Shown: positions 6,611-11,122 of the stretch, piece after piece
Layout of the letters: each line of letters opens with the position of its first letter
How positions within the stretch are numbered: position 1 is the first letter of the stretch
Assembly (NCBI RefSeq): GCF_000717595.1
Contig: NZ_JNZO01000063.1
Location: 1 to 11,122 of the forward strand
Length of the DNA stretch: 11,122 bases
From: Streptomyces flavochromogenes
Lineage (GTDB): Bacteria; Actinomycetota; Actinomycetes; Streptomycetales; Streptomycetaceae
Direction of reading: 5' to 3'
Notes under the pieces: model-generated
What the model saw: the letters and a program-made list of their open reading frames with translations, nothing else
Databases searched by the model: none
What the model was told of the DNA's origin: nothing
Program-made: the position numbers and the translations under genes

Positions 6611-7495
6611 ATGATCGATTCCACGCCCGCCCAGGACCCGTTCTTCGAGCACCGGCGACTGCTGTTCGCCACCGCCTACCGGATGCTGGGCAGTGTCGCC
6701 GACGCCGAGGACATCCTGCAGGACGCCTGGCTGAGCTGGTCCCGCACCAACCACGCCTCCGTTCAGCAGCCGAAGGCCTACCTGGTGCGCACCGTCACCA
6801 ATCTGTCGCTGAACAGGCTCACCTCTGCCCGTGCCACCCGCGAGTCCTATGTCGGGCCGTGGCTGCCCGAACCGGTGCTGACCGACACTGACGTCGCGGA
6901 GAGGACAGACATGGCCGAGACGGTCTCCATGGCAATGCTCGTGGTGATGGAAAGCCTCACCCCGATCGAGCGCGCCGTCTTCGTACTGCGCGAGGTCTTC
7001 GGCTACTCACACGCCGAACTCGCCGAGGTGCTGGAGCGCCCTGAGCCGACGATCCGCCAGATCGCGCACCGGGCGCGCTCCCACGTACAGGCCCGCAGGC
7101 CTCGCTTCGACACCGACCGCGCCCAGCGCGACGCGATCACCGACCGCTTCCTGGCCGCCTGCGACGGCGGAGACCTGAACGCGATGATGGAGCTGCTGGC
7201 CCCCGACGTCACCGCCTGGTCCGACGGCGGCGGCAAGGTCACCGCCTCGCGTCGCCCCCTGCACGGCACCTCGGCCGTGGGCCGCTGGCTGCTCGGCGTG
7301 CTCGCCAAGCCGGACTCCCAGGGCGTCACGTTGAGCGCCGTCGAGATCAACGGCGAACTCGGCGTCCTCGCCGTCGTCGGCGACACCCCCGTCGGTGCCC
7401 TCTCCTTCGATCTGGTGGACGGGCGGATGCAGAACCTCCGCTTGCAGGTCAATCCGGACAAGCTCGCCGGCCTGAACGGCGACCACACCTCCTGA
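6611..7495 (+). CDS. sigJ: ECF41-type RNA polymerase sigma factor (SigJ-like, 294 aa) with fused SnoaL-like domain
   Basis: This protein redirects RNA polymerase to a small set of promoters. Region sigma-2 lies at about residues 10-76 (FFEHRRLLFATAYRMLGSVADAED then LQDAWLSW). Region sigma-4 is at about 105-160 (LTPIERAVFVLREVFGYSHAELAEVL, EPTIRQIAHRAR). The linker has WLPEP at 84-88. The C-terminal SnoaL-like domain (about 172-285) has DGGGKV at 205-210 and NPDKL at 281-285. Those three motifs define the ECF41 group, in which the fused C-terminal domain controls activity in place of a separate anti-sigma factor. The ATG at 6611 gives the natural family N-terminus; an open extension upstream belongs to the epimerase remnant's shadow. 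ECF41 genes usually sit beside carboxymuconolactone decarboxylase, oxidoreductase or epimerase genes, as here. Confidence 0.93.
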   Translation: MIDSTPAQDPFFEHRRLLFATAYRMLGSVADAEDILQDAWLSWSRTNHASVQQPKAYLVRTVTNLSLNRLTSARATRESYVGPWLPEPVLTDTDVAERTDMAETVSMAMLVVMESLTPIERAVFVLREVFGYSHAELAEVLERPEPTIRQIAHRARSHVQARRPRFDTDRAQRDAITDRFLAACDGGDLNAMMELLAPDVTAWSDGGGKVTASRRPLHGTSAVGRWLLGVLAKPDSQGVTLSAVEINGELGVLAVVGDTPVGALSFDLVDGRMQNLRLQVNPDKLAGLNGDHTS

Positions 7496-7682
7496 AGCGC
7501 TCACTGGCTGCAGGTGCCGCGCCCGGTCGGCGTGCCTGACCCGACGGGAGTGAACGTGGTGTCTGGATTCCTCAAGTTCTGCAGCCCGGTTGCCGTCGTC
7601 GTCGGCAGCCTCAGGTTCATCTTCCTCCTGCGGTGCCGCGGGATCCGGCCAGGCCTGCGTACCGGGCCGGATCAAGCCCGGC

Positions 7683-7850
7683 ATGGTCTGTGCGGACGAG
7701 GGCCGGGTCGAGCACACGTACGCGCAGATGAGGGCGGCCAAGGAGCGTGGACGGGAGCGGACTGCAGTCGGCGGGGCCGCGGTCGTCGTCGGCGTGGGCC
7801 TGACCGTTCTCGGGGGAGCGTTCTCCCGTGCATCCCGGGGCCGCATCTGA
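7683..7850 (+). CDS. Possible small single-helix membrane protein (55 aa)
   Basis: From the ATG at 7683 the frame gives a charged N-terminal half (EGRVEHTYAQMRAAKERGRERT) followed by a clean hydrophobic helix (AVGGAAVVVGVGLTVLGGAF) and a short basic tail. That layout suits a small tail-anchored membrane protein. I recognise no family, and no convincing ribosome site precedes the ATG. The frame is open further upstream to 7590 with serine-rich sequence of unlikely coding character. It could also be the tail of a lost gene. The strong hairpin at 7876-7915 begins 26 bases after its stop, which mildly favours a real transcript end here. Confidence 0.35.
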   Translation: MVCADEGRVEHTYAQMRAAKERGRERTAVGGAAVVVGVGLTVLGGAFSRASRGRI

Positions 7851-7875
7851 ATGACGGGCAGCATGGGCTGCACGT

Positions 7876-7915
7876 GAGAGCCGGGCACCGACAACACGGT
7901 CGGAGCCCGGCTCTC
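7876..7915. terminator. Strong hairpin, probable intrinsic-type terminator
   Basis: An 11-bp perfect outer stem (GAGAGCCGGGC at 7876-7886 with its complement at 7905-7915) continues, after one A-A mismatch, into a 5-bp inner stem (7888-7892 with 7899-7903) around a 6-base loop. No T-run follows, as is usual for Streptomyces terminators. It lies between the sigma gene and the oxidoreductase promoter and would insulate them. Confidence 0.75.
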
Positions 7916-8012
7916 CAGCGTCGGTCAGGAAGGAGCCGCCGACCCAACGAGCCAGCCCACCCGGCACCGCCCCCCACGGCTCTCATCATGTGATGCAGGT
8001 CACATTCAAGGT

Positions 8013-8039
8013 TGTCACGCCGCCGCACCCTCACCTGTC
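8013..8039 (+). promoter_or_regulatory. Candidate ECF41-dependent promoter of the oxidoreductase gene
   Basis: TGTCACG at 8013-8019, then 16 bases, then TGTC at 8036-8039. The published ECF41 target motif, as I remember it, is TGTCACA at -35 and CGTC at -10 with about that spacing, so each box differs at one base. An overlapping alternative is GGTCACA at 7998-8004 with CGCC at 8021-8024, also 16 bases apart. Both lie upstream of the ATG at 8084, and the sigma gene next door is ECF41 type. Confidence 0.5.
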
Positions 8040-8083
8040 CCGTAGATGTCCACGCAATCGCGACGAACAACGGAGCAGCCGCA

Positions 8084-9262
8084 ATGAACTCGAACCACCG
8101 CATCGTCGTTCTCGGCGCCGGGTACACGGGTATGTTCACCGCCATCCGACTGGCCCACCGCACCTGCGGCACCGGAGTGAAGATCACACTGGTCAATCCT
8201 TCGGGCCGGTTCGTGGAGCGGCTGCGGATGCACCAGATCGCCGCCGGACAGAAGCTTGCCGACCACCGGATCCCCGACCTGCTCGCCGGAACGGCAGTCA
8301 CGTTCCTCCAGGGCGCGGCCACCGCCATCGATCCCGAGGCCCGGCGCGTCACTGTCGACGGCGGCCTCTCTCTCGGATACGACACCCTCGTGTACGCGCT
8401 GGGCAGCTGGACCGACACCGGCAACGTCCCCGGCGCCGACGAGCACGCGCTCACCCTCAACAGCCCGGAGATCGCCGTCCGCTTCGCCGAGCGGGCCGTG
8501 GAACTCGCGCGGTCGGGCGGCCTGGTCACCGTCTGCGGCGGCGGCCTGACCGGCATCGAGGCGGCCACCGAGCTCGCGGAGGCCCACCCCCGCCTGAACG
8601 TCACGCTGATCAGCGCGGAGGAGCCCGGCGCGATGATGGGCGACCGAGCCCGGGTGTACCTGCGCCGCGCGCTGGACCGCCTCGGCATCACCGTGGTGTC
8701 GGGCGCCCGCGTCGCGCAGGTGCTGCCCGACGCCGTCCAGCTGACCGACGGTCGCACCGTCCGCTCCGACGCATGCCTGTGGACCACCGGCGTCAAGGTG
8801 TCGCCGCTCGCCGCCGACTCGAAGATCGCCACCGACGACCGCGGACGGATCCTGACCGACGCCACGCTGCGGTCGGTGTCCCACCCAGAGATCCACGCCG
8901 TCGGCGACGCCGCATCCGTTCGCATGACCTGGGGGCAGCTCCACGGCTCCTGCCAGAGCGGGCTGCCGACCGCGCAGTACACCGCCGATACCATCGTCCG
9001 GCTGGTACGCGGCAAGTCCGTCAAGCCGTTCCGCTTCGGCTATTTCCACCAGCCGCTCAGCCTCGGTCGGCGCGATGCGGTCATCCAGTTCACCAAGGCC
9101 GACTTCACCCCGGCCCGCTGGCGCCTCACCGGTCGCGCCGCCGTGATGTACAAGGAACTGGTCAGCAGCAGCCCGCTGATGACGTACCGCTACAGCAAGC
9201 GCATGAACATGACCACGTTCGTCTCCAAGGGCGCCACCGCCTCCCTCGAAACCACCGTGTGA
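8084..9262 (+). CDS. FAD-dependent NAD(P)H oxidoreductase, NDH-2-like (392 aa)
   Basis: This is a two-dinucleotide-binding-domain flavoprotein. The FAD-binding Rossmann motif is GAGYTG at residues 11-16, after strand RIVVL and before the acidic strand-end region ITLVNPSGRF. The NAD(P)H-binding motif is GGGLTGIEAATELAE at 152-166. The second FAD contact is HAVGDAAS at 271-278. There is no CxxC redox pair, so it is like type II NADH dehydrogenases or carotenoid/quinone-type oxidoreductases, not a disulphide reductase. The C-terminus (FGYFHQPLSLGRRDAVIQF) matches NDH-2-like proteins. It likely passes electrons from NAD(P)H to a quinone or another acceptor. The ATG at 8084 is preceded by GGAG eight bases upstream; a frame extension back to 8012 lacks conserved sequence. 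Oxidoreductases of this type are usual ECF41 partners and probable targets. Confidence 0.9.
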   Translation: MNSNHRIVVLGAGYTGMFTAIRLAHRTCGTGVKITLVNPSGRFVERLRMHQIAAGQKLADHRIPDLLAGTAVTFLQGAATAIDPEARRVTVDGGLSLGYDTLVYALGSWTDTGNVPGADEHALTLNSPEIAVRFAERAVELARSGGLVTVCGGGLTGIEAATELAEAHPRLNVTLISAEEPGAMMGDRARVYLRRALDRLGITVVSGARVAQVLPDAVQLTDGRTVRSDACLWTTGVKVSPLAADSKIATDDRGRILTDATLRSVSHPEIHAVGDAASVRMTWGQLHGSCQSGLPTAQYTADTIVRLVRGKSVKPFRFGYFHQPLSLGRRDAVIQFTKADFTPARWRLTGRAAVMYKELVSSSPLMTYRYSKRMNMTTFVSKGATASLETTV

Positions 9263-9430
9263 CGGGCTCGTCCACGTTCGGCGCCGTACTGCCCGACGTG
9301 CGGCGCGCGGACGCCGTCAGCCGACGGTCCATGCCGACACCAGGCAGGACCCATACGCCAGCGCCGAAGGCTGGTGCGCCCGCGACGCGCACGGAAGGGG
9401 GCGTGGTCCATTTCTCCCGAAGGCGTCACC
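9263..9430. other. Short intergenic region after the oxidoreductase
   Basis: I see no gene or strong hairpin here. It ends with GAAGG a few bases before the ATG at 9431, a plausible ribosome site for the stub that follows. Confidence 0.4.
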
Positions 9431-9604
9431 ATGAAGATTCTCGTCACCGGTGCCACCGGTACGGTCGGAAGCCGGCTCGTGCCTCAGCCTGCGCCGTCGC
9501 CGACGGGGTCGGTCATCGGCTTCGTGCCGACGGCGATGACCACCTTGCGGGGGACGGGACCGGATCGGACGACACAGAACAGGCAGACAGGCGGCGGGCT
9601 GTGA
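9431..9604 (+). pseudogene. N-terminal stub of an NAD(P)-binding (NmrA/SDR-type) protein
   Basis: The frame opens with MKILVTGATGTVGSRLV, the classic first strand, GxxGxxG loop and helix of atypical short-chain dehydrogenase or NmrA-like NAD(P)-binding proteins. GAAGG lies eight bases upstream. After about 17 residues similarity stops and the remaining 40 codons are low-complexity and arginine/threonine-rich until TGA. Intact family members have roughly 250-300 residues, so most of the gene is deleted. It lies 168 bases after the oxidoreductase and was plausibly another gene of the ECF41 locus. Confidence 0.6.
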
Positions 9605-9615
9605 CGAATGCGTCA

Positions 9616-9652
9616 TGGGTGTGACGACCGGATACGCCGGTCGTCACACCCA
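9616..9652. terminator. Perfect 16-bp inverted repeat, terminator or operator
   Basis: TGGGTGTGACGACCGG at 9616-9631 is repeated as its exact reverse complement at 9637-9652 around a 5-base loop (ATACG). As RNA it would be a very stable hairpin, suitable to end the oxidoreductase/stub transcript. It lies 20 bases before the VOC start at 9672, so it could also be an operator or a leader hairpin for that gene. An extra copy of TGTGACGA from the arm occurs at 9600-9607. Confidence 0.75.
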
Positions 9653-9671
9653 CGAGTGATTCGAGAACCGG

Positions 9672-9890
9672 ATGCTGACCAACATCATGTACGTGACGGT
9701 CTACGTCACCGATCAGGACCGCGCGCTGGAGTTCTACACCGAGGGACTCGGTCTGGAGAAGCGGCTCGACTTCCCGGGGCCCTACGGACGGTTCCTCACC
9801 GTCGGTGTTCCCCACAGCCCGGTGCAGATCATCCTGTGGTCGCATGCGGCAGCCGCCGGACAGCCGGGCGGCTGGGGCGCCCCCGGACCG
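9672..9890 (+). pseudogene. VOC/glyoxalase-fold protein, C-terminal half lost
   Basis: From ATG 9672 the frame gives MLTNIMYVTVYVTDQDRAL then EFYTEGLGLEKRLDFPGPYGRFLTVGVP and VQIILW, the first beta-alpha-beta-beta-beta module of vicinal-oxygen-chelate (glyoxalase/bleomycin-resistance) proteins. After about residue 65 (GGWGAPGP) resemblance stops, and the second module (the F.DPDGN..EL ending) is absent. The frame stays open to 10130, but that extension is arginine-rich and runs antisense through the DUF4279 gene. A neighbouring frame gives LIAGLEGAGLVTSLHLGTD near 9895, so a frameshift plus truncation may have occurred. A single module cannot make the usual active site. The gene is probably non-functional, or else a 152-residue chimaera. 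Confidence 0.6.
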
Positions 9891-9962
9891 GCTGATCGCC
9901 GGGCTGGAGGGCGCCGGCCTTGTCACGTCCTTGCACCTCGGCACGGATGGCGTCGGCAGCGG

Positions 9963-10460
9963 TCACGTCCCGGTGGCAGCATCCTCCGGCGTCGGCGGAT
10001 AGAGGTCGAGCACGACATCGAGCCCCAGAGCGCCGACCTCGGCGAGCAGGTGAGCCGGCAGGACGCAGCCCCCCTGGCCGTTTTCACTGCCGAACCCGAG
10101 AACCACCTCCAGATCGCAGGCATCAGATAGCCGAATCAGCTCCTCACGGTGCCCGTCGAACAGCCTGACCAGTGCCGCCACATGTTCCTCCGGCCAGCGG
10201 TCGCTGCCCAGGCCGCTCCGGCGAATCCACACGTTGACCTCACGCCGGACGCTGCTCGGATTCCGAGGGCTCGTCAGGCTTCCTCGCTCGAACTGATCAT
10301 CCGGCGCGATCCCCAAGCGAGCCGAGATCTCGCTGGCGCCCACCGTTTGGCTCGTGATCCGCAACGACCCGGCGGACCACTTCGTATCCGGCATCGGCTG
10401 CCGCAACATCAGGTTCTCTGGCACGCCATCACGATCGCAGGCCGTCCCGTCCAAGGCCAC
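9963..10460 (-). CDS. DUF4279 domain-containing protein (165 aa or shorter)
   Basis: The body matches the DUF4279 pattern. It has an N-terminal strand SLRITSQTV followed by ASEISARLGIAPDD and the basic ERGSLTSPRNP segment (residues 32-70). A helix WPEEHVAALVRLFDGHREEL follows (89-108), then the strand LEVVLGFGSENGQGG (117-131) and the ending LPAHLLAEVGALGLDVVLDLYP. No catalytic motif is known for the family. Some members sit beside polymorphic toxins and have been suggested as immunity proteins, but no toxin is recognisable here. The GTG at 10460 has AAGAAG just upstream; ATGs at 10409 and 10394 would start closer to the conserved domain and are real alternatives. The C-terminus overlaps the open extension of the VOC frame on the other strand. 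Confidence 0.75.
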   Translation of the reverse strand: MALDGTACDRDGVPENLMLRQPMPDTKWSAGSLRITSQTVGASEISARLGIAPDDQFERGSLTSPRNPSSVRREVNVWIRRSGLGSDRWPEEHVAALVRLFDGHREELIRLSDACDLEVVLGFGSENGQGGCVLPAHLLAEVGALGLDVVLDLYPPTPEDAATGT

Positions 10461-10902
10461 TGACTTCTTGGCGCTCCACCAATCGGAGCCCGCGCACTTC
10501 AGCCACCCGGCACCACGAGTTCAAGTTCAATAGCCGCCCCCGAACCGAACTTGCCGGTTCCCACGTCGGGCCGCATGACCCAAGACGTCCTCCGCGACGA
10601 CCCGCTTCCTCTGCTCCCCAACCACCTGTTCCGGGCCGACTGGGGAACGTTCCAGCACACGTAGGTCCGGCTACCAGCCGCACGCAGCCCTTGGCTGCGC
10701 ACGATCCTCGAGAACCTCACGCAGAACACTTCGGCCGGCCTCTTCTGACCGTCAGGCAATCGAACAGCATTGGACTCTCGTGCCCCCCGAAGTGGTCGAC
10801 ACCTGATGCCCATTCGCTTGCGAAGTCAGGGCGCCGAACTCCAGGTGCCGTCGAGGAGACTGGACGTACAGCGCCGACGGCTGGGCCAGCGTCAGGGTTA
10901 GG

Positions 10903-10955
10903 GCCTGTCCGATGGGTCGTGTGCTGATCCGGGACGTGGCACGATGGGCGTGAGA
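10903..10955 (+). mobile_element. Possible insertion-sequence end (IS5- or IS630-like)
   Basis: The segment starting GGGCCTGTCCGATGGGTCGT, continuing through TGATCCGGGACGTGGCACGATGGGCG, resembles from memory the outer ends of Streptomyces insertion sequences of the IS5/IS630 type. The bases TTA immediately precede it, compatible with the TA-containing targets of these families. No matching inverted end lies in the window, and the transposase start I would expect downstream is not evident. Confidence 0.3.
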
Positions 10956-10963
10956 GTGAGGTC

Positions 10964-11113
10964 ATGGCGACAAACGGCCGCACCGAAGTCCGTTCTCCAC
11001 AAACGCTGAGGCGCGCTGAGTTTGGTTCTGTCCGCACTTCCGTGAACGGGGTTCGGCTGCCTTGGATGGCGGATCGTTCCTCCAGGGCAGCTCTTGGTGG
11101 TGGGGGCTACTGA
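10964..11113 (+). CDS. Short unassigned ORF (49 aa)
   Basis: ATG at 10964 is preceded by GAGTGAGG, a good ribosome site, three bases upstream. The 49-residue product (MATNGRTEVRSPQTLRRAEF, then a glycine-ending tail) is basic and matches no family I recognise. It lies just inside the possible insertion-sequence end. It could be a leader, a fragment of a transposase region or a chance frame. Confidence 0.25.
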   Translation: MATNGRTEVRSPQTLRRAEFGSVRTSVNGVRLPWMADRSSRAALGGGGY

Positions 11114-11122
11114 GCGATCGAT

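Larger units (their letters stand above)
7496..8083. other. Long intergenic region with one doubtful small ORF, a terminator and the oxidoreductase promoter
   Basis: About 590 bases separate the sigma gene from the oxidoreductase. It holds a possible 55-residue membrane peptide (7683-7850), a weaker 9-bp inverted repeat (7642-7650 with 7665-7673), a strong hairpin at 7876-7915 and ECF41-like promoter boxes at 8013-8039. The remaining reading frames look like chance high-GC frames. Confidence 0.6.
10461..11122. other. Gene-poor right end, possibly degraded mobile DNA
   Basis: About 660 bases with no frame on either strand that I can tie to a protein family. Several short open frames overlap one another. 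Stop codons interrupt the plus-strand frame around 10560-10760, which reads like broken coding sequence. A possible insertion-sequence end begins near 10903, and a 49-codon frame (10964-11113) follows. Codon-position bias is weaker here than in the genes to the left. Confidence 0.5.

Noticed and set aside
7642..7673. 9-bp inverted repeat (GATCCGGCC) as a main terminator
   Set aside because: It has a shorter stem and a 14-base loop and lies upstream of a possible small ORF. The hairpin at 7876-7915 is far stronger.
7672..9024. 450-codon minus-strand frame over the oxidoreductase
   Set aside because: The serine/arginine-rich translation is typical of antisense frames. The opposite strand encodes a clear FAD/NAD flavoprotein.
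7990..9624. 544-codon plus-strand frame overlapping the oxidoreductase
   Set aside because: It is an arginine/proline-rich out-of-frame shadow. The 8084-9262 frame has the dinucleotide-binding motifs.
10499..10813. Minus-strand 104-codon frame containing RLPDGQKRPAEVF and RIVRSQGLRAAG
   Set aside because: It gives a transposase-like impression only. I could not tie it to any family motif, and it is interrupted at both ends.

Overview
The window is GC-rich, with strong G/C preference at third codon positions, GTG starts and gene families typical of actinomycetes. It looks like an accessory stretch of a Streptomyces or close relative. There are six convincing intact genes, several decayed ones, and several long gene-poor gaps. 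I saw no tRNA, rRNA, CRISPR array or phage structural gene.

Left part (1-3825): a gene-poor leader with a short tandem duplication and a good ECF-sigma-type promoter leads into a tight two-gene operon. The first gene encodes a 120-residue EACC1-like (effector-associated constant component 1) protein. The second encodes a 961-residue caspase-fold protease with a long alpha-helical repeat region and, at its C-terminus, a LysM domain followed by a peptidoglycan-binding domain. This pair is the most interesting item. It resembles actinobacterial caspase-effector conflict (suicide or defence) systems, but with wall-binding modules on a protein that shows no export signal.

Middle part (3826-5912): a minus-strand gene of unknown function (PPERP-rich linker, helical ends), a decayed IS481-type transposase fragment, and a plus-strand four-helix membrane protein with a cysteine-rich outer domain.

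Right-centre part (about 6060-9900): an ECF41-type locus. It holds a SigJ/ECF41 sigma factor with the WLPEP, DGGGKV and NPDKL motifs and, downstream, an FAD-dependent NDH-2-like oxidoreductase behind a promoter resembling the ECF41 target site. Around them are remnants of the other usual partners: a frameshifted NAD-dependent epimerase just upstream, an N-terminal stub of an NAD(P)-binding protein, and a VOC/glyoxalase-fold gene that loses its family similarity halfway. Two strong hairpins (7876-7915 and 9616-9652) mark transcript boundaries.

Right end (9963-11122): a DUF4279 gene on the minus strand overlaps the tail of the VOC reading frame. Beyond it are about 660 bases with no convincing gene, holding what may be one end of an insertion sequence near 10903.

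Overall, two self-contained modules (EACC1-caspase and ECF41-oxidoreductase) sit in a mosaic of decaying genes and mobile-element scraps, as expected of a chromosome-arm or island region.
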